From NCBI RefSeq assembly GCF_014203645.1, contig NZ_JACHJL010000002.1, positions 558,001 to 622,000 of the forward strand: a DNA stretch of 64,000 nucleotides, given 5' to 3'. This DNA comes from Streptomyces zagrosensis (GTDB lineage: Bacteria; Actinomycetota; Actinomycetes; Streptomycetales; Streptomycetaceae). Made by a program: the position numbers and the translations under genes. This document shows, in pieces, positions 28,238 through 36,793 of the stretch (position 1 is its first letter; each line of letters starts with the position of its first letter). The notes below the pieces were generated by a model, which was given only the letters and a program-made list of their open reading frames with translations, had not been told where the DNA came from and made no database searches.

Positions 28238-28777
28238 CTACTCGAACCGAAGGTCGGCGATGGAGTCGAGATCGATGCCGTACAAGGCATAGACCTTGGT
28301 CGTGTTGATCGACGTCAGACGATCACGGTCGATCCCTAGGACGGCGGCGGTGTCCCAGACCTGGGTGTCGTCGTCTGCCTCGATCTCCAAATACGGCGGG
28401 ATGCGGGGCCACTCGTCGATTTCCAGCCGCACCTCGCCGAGGGTGTAGGAGGTACGCCGGTTCTCCTGGTAGCTGCGCGGCGTGAGACCGACCAGGCCGA
28501 GCAGTTCGCTCGTTTCCTCGAACGAGCCGACGGTGACTTCGGTCTCGTGGGTGCCGTCCACGGCGTCCGTAGAGACCTGCTTGACGCACAGCGTGGTGCC
28601 CGTGCCGGTGTCACGCAGCCGCACCCATCGCCCGGGAACGGCCGGGATGGTGTCGTAGACGTACCGACGCATGAGCCGAGTCTTGTCCCGCTGGACGCCA
28701 CCGGCGTCGAGGATGAGCTGCGCGGTCTTCGCAGGGTCGATGTCCAGGGCCTTCGCTTCATACTCGATGCTTGCCAT
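28238..28777 (-). CDS. CYTH-domain protein (class IV adenylate cyclase/triphosphatase-like)
   Basis: A 179-residue protein starting at an ATG preceded by GGAG. It opens with the CYTH signature ExExK (IEYEAKALDID) and continues with RLMRRYVYDTIP, LRDTGTGTTLCVKQ and EVRLEIDEWPRIPPYLEIEA, the acidic and basic strands that line a triphosphate tunnel. Family members are CyaB-type adenylate cyclases, thiamine triphosphatases or inorganic triphosphatases, and the exact activity cannot be told from sequence. It is the first gene of a probable two-gene operon with the radical SAM enzyme. Confidence 0.88.
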   Translation of the reverse strand: MASIEYEAKALDIDPAKTAQLILDAGGVQRDKTRLMRRYVYDTIPAVPGRWVRLRDTGTGTTLCVKQVSTDAVDGTHETEVTVGSFEETSELLGLVGLTPRSYQENRRTSYTLGEVRLEIDEWPRIPPYLEIEADDDTQVWDTAAVLGIDRDRLTSINTTKVYALYGIDLDSIADLRFE

Positions 28778-28850
28778 GGGGCTCCGATCGGTGATTGTCG
28801 CCGTGATGTGTTGACCGCCCGGCGCGCAAGAGGAGGGCAAGGCTTCCCGC

Positions 28851-29070
28851 CCCAGAATGTTGAGGCCAGGCGGGTGACGGCACCCTCCCATGACGGCTCG
28901 TTGGGGGCGACTCGTCCTCACCGTTTCGAGTGCCGGTGTCTCGCCCCAGTCAGGTCGCCGGAAGGCCCCGTGTTGGGTAGACACAGACGAAGTACCGCCC
29001 GTCGTAATCGATGACACCAAGTACGTAAGCGTTACCGGCACTCAGAGCATGTAGGGCGCGCTCGTACTCG
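28851..29070. repeat. 220-bp direct repeat, copy B
   Basis: Second copy of the segment at 26214-26434, same orientation. The minus-strand frame here encodes YERALHALSAGNAYVLGVID ending YPTRGLPAT. An in-frame stop lies just upstream, so any parent gene is already interrupted. It sits directly before the CYTH gene and after a small conserved frame. Confidence 0.9.
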
Positions 29071-29317
29071 CCGTCGTCGCTGTCCTACTTGAGCAGATGA
29101 GCATCAGGCTGGAGCGTGTCAGCCCCAGCGCGAGCAAGGGGACATCGCACATGCATGGCGCGGTCGGCCCACGGGCAAGCAGGTGGGCCAAGTGGTGTGC
29201 TTCTGCCCGCAGCCATCGCGCGGCGAGGCCCGGCGTGCGAGCGTGGTACATCGCCAATGACACCTGCCGGTGGCCGTTCAGTTCGTTGGCGGGTGGCATC
29301 ACAGCGATAGGCGACAC
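29042..29317 (-). CDS. Small hypothetical protein, possibly truncated
   Basis: A 91-residue frame with a protein-like middle (GLAARWLRAEAHHLAHLLAR, then GPTAPCMCDVPLLALGL). The last 15 residues are Ser/Thr-rich and run into the direct repeat in a different frame from the YERALHAL peptide, which suggests a frameshift between two halves of one gene. It follows the XRE satellite gene in the same direction. No family identified with certainty. Confidence 0.45.
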   Translation of the reverse strand: MSPIAVMPPANELNGHRQVSLAMYHARTPGLAARWLRAEAHHLAHLLARGPTAPCMCDVPLLALGLTRSSLMLICSSRTATTASTSAPYML

Positions 29318-29365
29318 AGGCCCGGGCGGGCGAGGGGGCTGGGTGTGAGGGATGGAAGGTCACGA

Positions 29366-29812
29366 TCACCATCCGTTTTCCTGGGCATGCTCCCTGCCCC
29401 CGATGAGCTGGTCCAGTTGGACACGGTAGAGCTCGACTTGCCCGGGGGTCAGGATGAGTAACGACTCGGAAGTTTTACCGTTCTCATGATGAACCTGAAC
29501 GGGCAGCGCCCCTTGCTGCGCCCGAGGGTCGTAACTGGCATCGTGGTGCAAGGGCGTCACGTGCGTGACGGGGGCGGACACTGGGCATAAGGTCGTGCCG
29601 TTTGCCGGCGCGCACCAGTCATGCCCCTCCCTCAGCGGATGCAAGTGGTAAGACGCCGTTGCCTTGTCTGGGAGGGCAACGACGACGCCGATTTCCCCTT
29701 CTTCTCCCCTGGCAAGGTCGAGAGCGAGGTCGCCAAGGCGGGGGTGGAATGGTGTGCCAACGCAGGACTTACCGCGCACACTGGGCAGTTGGGGTGGGTT
29801 CTGTTCGACCAT
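29366..29812 (-). CDS. Conserved Streptomyces protein linked to XRE regulator
   Basis: A 148-residue soluble protein. Recognisable stretches are TPFHPRLGDLALDLARGEEG, EIGVVVALPD and SLLILTPGQVELYRVQLDQL. A protein of this plan, a short beta-rich N-terminal half with VxVALP and a helical C-terminus, commonly follows XRE/tetratricopeptide regulators in Streptomyces; this comes from recollection, not a search. The upstream ATG has a weak ribosome-binding site, and an internal GTG before CVGTPFHP is an alternative. It begins 55 bp after the XRE stop. Function is unknown. Confidence 0.65.
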   Translation of the reverse strand: MVEQNPPQLPSVRGKSCVGTPFHPRLGDLALDLARGEEGEIGVVVALPDKATASYHLHPLREGHDWCAPANGTTLCPVSAPVTHVTPLHHDASYDPRAQQGALPVQVHHENGKTSESLLILTPGQVELYRVQLDQLIGGREHAQENGW

Positions 29813-29867
29813 GCGTCGAAGCTAGAGACATGGCAGGGGGCGAACATGAGCCGGAGGAATACACCCT

Positions 29868-31097
29868 CTATCCGTCGAGGTGAAAGCGGTCGGACATGCG
29901 CCGCAACTTCTCGCGCGTCGCGGCTCGCTCGGCGTAGACAATGCTCCGGAGCGTGGACCGAGCGATGGGGTGGTTGCGCACGAGTTGGGGAGCGATCCGC
30001 TCGGCGGTCTCCAGTTCAACAAGCGCTTTGTCGCGGTTGCCGTCCCACAGCCACGCACGAGCGAGATCCATATGGTGATGGCTCTGGCGAGAACTGGGCA
30101 GATCGGCGACAACTTCGGGACTCGTGCGGCGGTTGATGGCGAGTGCCTTGATCTGGTCACCCGCCTCCAAGGCGACGCTGATCGCGTGAATCTGCACGTT
30201 GCCGGTGGAAAACGTCACGGAGTGGCGGTCGTAGACCGGCGGGCCCTGGTAGTTGCTCACCCGGTAGGCGGCATCTTGGGCGTAGCCGATGCGGTCCTCG
30301 GCCTCGCTCGTCCGGTTGGCGCGCGCAGCGGCGACTGCGGCGCGGAGTTGCAGTGACCCCCACATACGCAGGGCGGGCAGGTCACCGCGGTCGTAGTCAT
30401 CTTGTATCCCGGTGAGGGCCTTGTCGGAGAGGGTGAGCGAGTCAGACCAATCCGCCGTGGCCCACATGTCCCATACCCGCATCCAGTCGGCTAGAGAGGG
30501 CATCACAGGGTCGCCGGACAGCCGTGCGGACCATACTGCGCGCTCGGCAGCCATGGCGATCAGCTCGGGGTGCCCAAGAGCGTGGGCGGCGGTGTGGGCG
30601 AACTTGCAAGCGACCGCGTAGACCGCGTATGCCTCCTCGCGCTCATGCCCCGTGGCCACCTCAGCGAGCGCGCGAGCCTCGCGCAGCAAGTCGGGCAAAA
30701 CCCGCAGAATCGCAACGTTGGCCGCCGCGTCCCGCAGCCGGTGTAGGCGGGTCATCTCCTGCCACAAATCCCCGGAAGAGCGGGGCGTTCCGTCGAACAC
30801 AGGCGTGAGGTCGTAACGGCGCAGCTCGCGCAGGATGGACGATGCCGTGACCTGCCATCCGTTCTCGCCCGGCGAGCTGTTGTACGGACGACCGATCAAA
30901 TCGTTGGGGTGCACGTGCAACTCGGAGGCGATGAGATTGAGTAGCCCGACGCGATCGAGTTCAATATGCCCCCGCTCCATTTTGGAGACCCAGCCCTGAG
31001 ACTTGCCCAGGGCTGCGGCGAGGTCGGCCTGTGGCATCCCGAGACGAAGCCGCGCGCGCCGAACACGGCGACCGATCTCCTCAGCCTCTTCCAACAT
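29868..31097 (-). CDS. XRE-family regulator with TPR-like C-terminus
   Basis: A 409-residue transcription factor. Residues 8-65 form an XRE helix-turn-helix (RARLRLGMPQADLAAALGKS, then QGWVSKMERG). Residues of about 75-400 are helical tandem repeats with Ala/Leu periodicity like tetratricopeptide arrays (YAVYAVACKFAHTAAHALGH; DLARAWLWDGNRDKALVEL). Proteins of this plan in Streptomyces often control nearby accessory or antibiotic genes and may sense peptides or small signals. It heads a minus-strand set: small conserved protein, short frame, CYTH and radical SAM genes. Confidence 0.88.
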   Translation of the reverse strand: MLEEAEEIGRRVRRARLRLGMPQADLAAALGKSQGWVSKMERGHIELDRVGLLNLIASELHVHPNDLIGRPYNSSPGENGWQVTASSILRELRRYDLTPVFDGTPRSSGDLWQEMTRLHRLRDAAANVAILRVLPDLLREARALAEVATGHEREEAYAVYAVACKFAHTAAHALGHPELIAMAAERAVWSARLSGDPVMPSLADWMRVWDMWATADWSDSLTLSDKALTGIQDDYDRGDLPALRMWGSLQLRAAVAAARANRTSEAEDRIGYAQDAAYRVSNYQGPPVYDRHSVTFSTGNVQIHAISVALEAGDQIKALAINRRTSPEVVADLPSSRQSHHHMDLARAWLWDGNRDKALVELETAERIAPQLVRNHPIARSTLRSIVYAERAATREKLRRMSDRFHLDG

Positions 31098-31831
31098 CAG
31101 CGTGCCCCCAGTGCTGCGGGGCGACGGTTGATCTCACGCAAGTAGCGAGGCAGTGGTGTTCCGTATGTCGGGCTCATACGCCAGACGGTACCCAGATCAA
31201 ACTATGCATGGGGATAGCAAGTCTGGAACGACGTCGCAGGGCCGGCGCGCTTCTCGGCCTTCGCACCCCGCCGCCGGCCTACTCTCCGAGGCTTCGCCGG
31301 TCCGGCACCTCGTGCCGCCTCCCCCGGGCCCACCTCCCTCGCCCCCGCCTGGCCCGCCCGCGGCGGACGCCCGCGCCGCCGAAACCGCCGCTGCCGCCGC
31401 CGAAGCCGCAACCGCCGCCGAGGGCGACAACGCGAGGCCCCGCACCCCACACCCCGCACCCCACACCCCGTACCCCGCAACCGCGCCTGGGGGGACACGC
31501 GAGATCATGCGTACACGACGTGGCCCCTGCGTCCCTGCTGTGCAGTCTTGAACGTTTTTGTTTGAATGGGTGACTGGTCTCCCATGAGTGCGCATGAAGA
31601 CGCAGTGCGTGTGCCGAGGAGGCCGCGGCGGGGCACAGTGGACACAACGAGGAACGCACAACGCGCAGCGCACAGCAAACAACGCACAGCAAACAACGCG
31701 CAGCAGACAGCGCACACCGCGCAGTAGGCAGTCACACGAAGGCAGTCACACAGAAGGCAATCGCACAGTAAGCGATCACACGGCTAGGGAAACGCGCCGC
31801 CAGCGCGCGGTCGCGAAGTGGTGGAGGTGTA
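31098..31831. other. Low-complexity intergenic region
   Basis: About 730 bp between the XRE gene and the DeoR gene. At 31300-31490 the plus strand is C-rich and gives Pro-rich frames without coding character. At 31660-31770 lies A/C-rich DNA with a perfect 14-base tandem repeat (31669-31682 and 31683-31696, CGCACAGCAAACAA) and degraded further copies. Promoters for both flanking genes should be here. Confidence 0.5.
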
Positions 31832-32614
31832 GTGAACCGGTACGAACGGCACAATATGTTGCTTGGTCTCCTTGCCGAACGGCGACAGCTTGAAGTGGAC
31901 AATGTCGCAATCGAATTGGATGTTTCCGCGGCGACGATCCGCCGTGACCTGGACCATCTGGCCGAGCAGCGGTTGCTGACCCGGACCAGGGGTGGGGCGG
32001 TGGCGCACACCGTCGCGTACGACCTGCCGTTGCGCTACAAGGCCATGCGCAACGGTGAGGAGAAGGAGCGGATCGGGCGTGCCGCCGCGGCACTCGTGAG
32101 CCGGGGCATGGTGGTGGGGCTCAACGGTGGTACGACCACGACCGCGGTGGCTCGGGCCATCGCCACCAGGACGGATGGGCCCGACAAGTCCGATGAGCCG
32201 GTGGTGACCATCGTGACCAATGCTCTGAACATCGCCAACGAGCTCGCGGTACGCCCCCATGTGAAGATCGTGGCCACCGGCGGGGTGGCGATGCCGCAGT
32301 CGTACGAGCTCATCGGCCCGTTGGCCGGTCACATCCTGCGGGAGATCAGCCTGGACATCGCCTTCATCGGCGTGGGCGCGCTGAACGCGGAGCTTGGCGC
32401 CAGTGCGCACGATGAGGGTGAAGCGAGCATCAATGCTCTGTTGGCCGCGCAGGCCCGCAAGCTCGTGGTCGTAGCGGACAGTTCGAAGCTCGGCGAGCAG
32501 GCGTTCGCCAGGATCTGCCCGGTCAGCGCCATCCATGTGCTGGTCACGGACTCGAAGGCGCCCGAGCAGGCCAAGCGGTTCGAGGAGCGTGGGGTGACCG
32601 TCATTCAGGCGTGA
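31832..32614 (+). CDS. DeoR/GlpR-family sugar-responsive repressor
   Basis: A 260-residue repressor. N-terminal DeoR HTH (ERHNMLLGLLAERRQLEVDN, then VSAATIRRDLDHLAEQ with the TRTRGGAV wing). The C-terminal DeoRC sugar-phosphate sensor has GMVVGLNGGTTTTAVA, IVTNALNIA and VVVADSSKLGEQ. The start is a GTG after GGAGG. It lies just upstream of the sugar ABC importer on the same strand and probably represses it until a sugar phosphate binds. Confidence 0.92.
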   Translation: MNRYERHNMLLGLLAERRQLEVDNVAIELDVSAATIRRDLDHLAEQRLLTRTRGGAVAHTVAYDLPLRYKAMRNGEEKERIGRAAAALVSRGMVVGLNGGTTTTAVARAIATRTDGPDKSDEPVVTIVTNALNIANELAVRPHVKIVATGGVAMPQSYELIGPLAGHILREISLDIAFIGVGALNAELGASAHDEGEASINALLAAQARKLVVVADSSKLGEQAFARICPVSAIHVLVTDSKAPEQAKRFEERGVTVIQA

Positions 32615-32649
32615 GCAGTGCCTGGGGCGGCGGTGTCGTCCCAGGTTCC

Positions 32650-32690
32650 CGCGCAGCGAAGTGCAATTCTGCGCGTTTCTAGAAGTTTAC
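32650..32690. promoter_or_regulatory. Candidate operator/promoter zone of the ABC operon
   Basis: CGCGCAG at 32650-32656 and CTGCGCG at 32669-32675 form a 7-bp dyad with a 12-base spacer, followed by the palindrome TTCTAGAA. It lies about 200-240 bp upstream of the first permease start and could bind the adjacent DeoR protein. Confidence 0.35.
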
Positions 32691-32893
32691 GAACACCTCT
32701 TGTCACCTTCGCGCAGTGGCGTGCAAGATGAAGCCGCCTCGTGGTGAACGCCGCTGCACGCCGCTCCATGCTGCGTGCCCGGCGTGCTCCCTACCGCGAG
32801 GACTCGGCAGTCGCATTTCCCTGCACGGCGGTTTCCGCGTGCCTTGGGCGGGCTGCCCCGCGTCCGCTCTCGCTCTCACTGCCGGAGGTGAAT

Positions 32894-33907
32894 GTGACGG
32901 CTTCCGTATCGTCGTCGGCCCGTCCGGGCACGTCGCAACACGAAGCCCCACCCTCTGCGGCCCCGCGCCCGAAGGGGAAGCGGGCACAGCGCAAGCTCGG
33001 GCGCGTCCCGCTGCGCCAACGGCTGCGGCGCGACTGGGTCTTGTTGCTGCTGTGCCTGCCCGGGGTGGCCTACTTCGCGGCCTTCTTCTACCTGCCGCTC
33101 ATCGGCAACGTCATCGCCTTTCAGGACTACCAGCCGTTCCTCGGCTTCAAGCACAGCCCGTATGTGGGCTTCCAGAACTTCTCCGCGCTCGTCGAGCAGC
33201 CGGAGTTTTGGACGGCGGTGTACAACACGCTGGAGATCACCGGTCTTCAGCTCCTGCTCTACTTCCCCGCGCCGATCGCGCTGGCCCTGCTGCTGAACTC
33301 GCTGGTCGGTGAGACGGCCCGGCGCTTCGTGCAGACCGTCGTCTACCTGCCGCACTTCCTGTCGTGGGTCGTGGTCGTGGCGATGTTCAAGCAGGTGCTC
33401 GGCGGGACCGGCACGGTGAGCAGCTTCCTCAATGACAACGGCGTCGCTGTCGGCAACATCATGACCAACCCCGACACCTTCAAGCTGCTGGTCACCTCCC
33501 AGATGATCTGGAAGGACTGCGGCTGGGGCGCCATCATCTTCCTCGCCGCGATGGCCTCCATCGACACCGCGCAGTACGAGTCGGCGGCGATGGACGGCGC
33601 GGGTCCCTGGCGGCGGATCTGGCATGTGACGCTGCCCGGCATCCGGCCGGTGATCATCATGCTGCTGATCCTGCGCCTCGGCGACATCCTCTCCGTCGGC
33701 TTCGAGCAGATGCTGCTCCAGCGCGAGGCGGTGGGCGCCGAGGCCTCCGAGGTCCTGGACACCTACGTCTACTTCCACGGCGTCGTGGACGGCGACTGGG
33801 GCATGAGCACGGCCGCCGGACTGATGAAGGGCGTGATCGGACTCGTGCTGATCGTCGCCGCCAACAAACTGGCCCACCGCCTGGGCGAGCAGGGAGTGTA
33901 CAAGTGA
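32894..33907 (+). CDS. Sugar ABC transporter permease, LplB type
   Basis: A 337-residue inner-membrane permease. The GTG at 32894 is preferred, because GGAGGTG lies just upstream; the open frame extends to 32741. After a basic, Pro-rich N-terminus there are six membrane segments starting DWVLLLLCLPGVAYFAAFFY. The EAA coupling motif is AAMDGAGPWRRIWHVTLPGI. The family (LplB/YtcP-like CUT1) imports oligo- or polysaccharide breakdown products. Its stop overlaps the start of the next permease (GTGA), so the two are translationally coupled. Confidence 0.92.
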   Translation: MTASVSSSARPGTSQHEAPPSAAPRPKGKRAQRKLGRVPLRQRLRRDWVLLLLCLPGVAYFAAFFYLPLIGNVIAFQDYQPFLGFKHSPYVGFQNFSALVEQPEFWTAVYNTLEITGLQLLLYFPAPIALALLLNSLVGETARRFVQTVVYLPHFLSWVVVVAMFKQVLGGTGTVSSFLNDNGVAVGNIMTNPDTFKLLVTSQMIWKDCGWGAIIFLAAMASIDTAQYESAAMDGAGPWRRIWHVTLPGIRPVIIMLLILRLGDILSVGFEQMLLQREAVGAEASEVLDTYVYFHGVVDGDWGMSTAAGLMKGVIGLVLIVAANKLAHRLGEQGVYK

Positions 33908-34883
33908 CCACCTCGCTGCTGACCTCGCGCAAGCCGTCCGGGCCTGGCCGCAAGAGTGGCGCGCCGAGCAACCGCGCCTGGCCCTGGCTTCGGGGCCCAC
34001 GGCCCGAGCGACCACCGTGGATGGAGCGCCCCAGCTGGTACGGGCAGATCGCCAAGGCGGTGGCCCTGACCCTGATCGTCGTGGTCGTCTGCTACCCGTT
34101 CTTGCTCGCGCTGGGCACCAGCCTGGCCGGGCAGCAGGAACTCGACGCCAACGGCGGCTATGTGCTGATCCCGGAGCACCCCACGTTCGAGGCGTACAAC
34201 GTGCTGCTCCAAGGCGGCGTGGTGACTCGGGCGACACTGGTCAGCGTCGTCATCACGGTGATCGGCACGGCGCTGAGCGTGTGTGCACGGTCGCCCTCGC
34301 GTACGGCCTGTCCCGGCCCGGCGTGGTGTGGGGCAAGCCGATCCTGCTGCTGGTCCTTGGCACCTTCTTGTTCACGCCCGGCATCATCCCCACCTATCTG
34401 GTGGTGCAGGAATTCGGCATGCTGGACAGCTATGCCTCGCTGGTTCTGCCGGTGCTGCTCAATGTCTTCAACGTCATCGTCGTACGGGCGTTCTTCCAGG
34501 GAATTCCCACCGAGTTGTACGAGGCCGCGCGGCTCGACGGCGCCGGCGAGCTCACTATTTTGTGCCGTGTTGTGTTGCCGCTGTCCAAAGCGGTCATCGC
34601 GGTCGTCGGTCTGTTCTACGGCGTGAGTTACTGGAACAGCTTCTTCAACGCCCTGCTCTTCCTCAACGACTCCGGAAAATACCCGCTCCAGGTCGTGCTG
34701 CGGTCCTATGTCGTGCAGGGCGAAAGCATCAACGCCCGTGCCCTCGGCGTCAGTACGCTGCCGCCGTCTATCTCCCTCCAGATGGCCGTCCTCATCCTCG
34801 CGCTCATCCCCATTCTGTGCGTGTACCCCTTCCTCCAGAAGTATTTCGCGAAGGGCGTGCTCACCGGCGCGGTCAAGGGTTAA
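33904..34883 (+). pseudogene. Sugar ABC permease, LplC type, broken by a frameshift
   Basis: The partner permease of the CUT1 importer is split between two frames. From 33904 the first frame encodes a basic N-terminus and two membrane segments up to TLVSVVITVIGTALSV. At the GT run near 34278-34285 the frame is lost, and the second frame continues from CTVALAYGLSRPGVVWGKPI through the EAA motif EAARLDGAGELTILCRVVLP to FAKGVLTGAVKG. Removing one GT restores a single protein of about 325 residues. It is either a real phase-variable or inactivating mutation, or a sequencing error. The importer would not work if the break is real. Confidence 0.85.
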
Positions 34884-34964
34884 GCGACGCTGCGCACCTA
34901 GGTAGTTGCCGTAGTCGCCTCACCGCCGTTGCCAGCCGACCGCACCCACCGAACCAGGAGAACC

Positions 34965-36755
34965 ATGGCACCCCAGCAGAACGACAGGCAGCAGGTGAAC
35001 GGCGTGCAGCACAGCGGCCGGCAGGAAATGCAGCAGCAGGAAATGCAGCACACGCAGCAGACGTCCCCGCACACGCAACAAGCGAACGTGCGGCGCCCCG
35101 GTGAGTGGCAGCTCAATCGACTTGACCGCCGCCGTTTCTTCGGGGTGGCGGGCGTCGCTGGAATCGCCGTCGCCGGGCTGACCACGCTGAGCGGCTGCAC
35201 CACAGGAACGGCCGCGTCCGGGAAGGGCGCCGAGGGGTTCCGTAAGGTCAAGCTCCCCGCGTACGTACCGGCCAACGTCGCACCCGCCGACCTCGCCGGC
35301 AACACCGAGGGCCTGGACGCCGCCTATCTGCGGTACCCGACGAAGCTGGTCAGGTCGGTGCCGAAGCCTCCCGGCGACGGGGAGTCCATCAGCGCACTCA
35401 CCGAGACCTTCACCACGCCCGCCCCCGCGATGGGCCGCAACCGCTATTGGAAAGAGCTCAACAAGCAGTTGGGCTCCGAGCTCAAGATGAACATCGTCGT
35501 GGACAGTGGCGCCGATGCCTATCTGACGAAGTTCAATGCGATCATCGCCAGCGGCGACATACCCGACCTGGTGTGGTTCCCACCCAACCAGGGCCTGCGC
35601 AAGGTCCCGCAGCTCCTTCAGGCGAAATTCCACGACGTGACCTCGTATCTGTCGGGCGCGGCCATCAAGAAATACCCCAACCTGGCCAACCTTCCCGACT
35701 ATGCGTGGAAGACGGCCGTCATCAATGGAAAGATCGCCGGGGTGCCCGTTGCGTACGGACGTATGGGTCAGATCTACGTCATCAACGAGGACTTCTGGAA
35801 GCCGGTCGGCGGGGCCACCTTCGCCAGCGCCGAGGACTTCCTCGACAAGGGCAAGGAACTCCTTGACACCAAGCGCAAGAAGTACGTCCTGGAGCCCGCG
35901 TACGTCAATGCGCACAATATGTTCGCGCAATGGTTCGGCGCCCCCTCGTCGTGGCGCCTCGATGGCGGAAAGCTCACAAATCGCTATGAGACCGATGAAT
36001 ACTTCGAGGCGCTCGAATTCGCGGTGAAGGTGTTCAAGGCCGGGCTGTTTTGGCCGGACCCGAACCTGACCACCACACGCGAAAAGATGGCCCAGGGCAC
36101 ATTGGGTGCCTATGTGCAGTCCTTTCCGTCCTTCCTGGTGGACGTCAAGACGTACGACTTCCCGTTCGGCATCATCAAGCCGTTCGCCGCAAAGCCCGGG
36201 GTGACCGCCCACTTCGACTTCGGTGCCGGTTCTGTTGGCTTCACCGCCATCAGCAAGAACGTAGACAAGAAACGCATCCCCACGCTGCTCGGCGTGCTCG
36301 ACTATCTCGCCGCCCCGTTCGGCACTGAGGAGCGGCTGTTCCTCGACAACGGCATCGAGGGCACCCACCACCGCCGCACCGACCGTGGCGATGTCGTTCT
36401 GACCGACAAGGGCAACGCCGAGGCCGTCACCACCGCGATGCCGCTCGCGTTCCTCGCCAACACCCCCGAATACCTCTACCTCCCCGGCAAGTCGGATCTC
36501 ACCCGGCGCATCCACGGCTGGCAGCAGGAACTCATCAAGATCGGCCAGGCCAGCCCGGTGATCGGCCACTACTCCGACACCAACGCCGACAAGGGCGCCT
36601 CCCTGACCAAGGCACTCAACGACGGCGTCCTCGACATCATCGCCGGCCGCAAGTCGCTTTCCGACTTCGACGGTCTCCTGCGGAGTTGGCGCTCGGGCGG
36701 CGGCGACCGCATCCGCAAGGAGTATGAAGAGTCGCTGGCCAGCGCCAAGAAGTAG
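34965..36755 (+). CDS. Sugar ABC substrate-binding lipoprotein (Tat-type signal)
   Basis: A 596-residue extracellular binding protein. The ATG at 34965 follows AGGAG. The Gln-rich N-terminus (QQQEMQHTQQT) precedes a twin-arginine signal with lipobox: RRRFFGVAGVAGIAVAGLTT then LSGC, whose Cys would be lipidated. The body is a large CUT1-type binding protein (LplA-like), with NKQLGSELKMNIVVDSGADA, KFNAIIASGDIPDLVWFPP and a C-terminal helix DFDGLLRSWRSGGGDRIRKE. It belongs to the permease operon. The ligand is unknown, probably an oligosaccharide. Confidence 0.9.
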   Translation: MAPQQNDRQQVNGVQHSGRQEMQQQEMQHTQQTSPHTQQANVRRPGEWQLNRLDRRRFFGVAGVAGIAVAGLTTLSGCTTGTAASGKGAEGFRKVKLPAYVPANVAPADLAGNTEGLDAAYLRYPTKLVRSVPKPPGDGESISALTETFTTPAPAMGRNRYWKELNKQLGSELKMNIVVDSGADAYLTKFNAIIASGDIPDLVWFPPNQGLRKVPQLLQAKFHDVTSYLSGAAIKKYPNLANLPDYAWKTAVINGKIAGVPVAYGRMGQIYVINEDFWKPVGGATFASAEDFLDKGKELLDTKRKKYVLEPAYVNAHNMFAQWFGAPSSWRLDGGKLTNRYETDEYFEALEFAVKVFKAGLFWPDPNLTTTREKMAQGTLGAYVQSFPSFLVDVKTYDFPFGIIKPFAAKPGVTAHFDFGAGSVGFTAISKNVDKKRIPTLLGVLDYLAAPFGTEERLFLDNGIEGTHHRRTDRGDVVLTDKGNAEAVTTAMPLAFLANTPEYLYLPGKSDLTRRIHGWQQELIKIGQASPVIGHYSDTNADKGASLTKALNDGVLDIIAGRKSLSDFDGLLRSWRSGGGDRIRKEYEESLASAKK

Positions 36756-36793
36756 ACCGGGGCCGAGCAACCGATGACACAGGGGAGAGACAC

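Noticed and set aside
31031..31573. Pro-rich plus-strand frame upstream of the DeoR gene
   Set aside because: Simple Pro/Ala repeats from C-rich DNA, no ribosome-binding site, and it overlaps the XRE gene start antisense.
32876..34237. 453-codon minus-strand frame opposite the permeases
   Set aside because: Arg-rich shadow; the plus strand encodes two coupled permeases with EAA motifs.
34920..36770. 616-codon minus-strand frame opposite the sugar-binding lipoprotein
   Set aside because: Antisense shadow of a well-supported gene with signal peptide, lipobox and ribosome-binding site.
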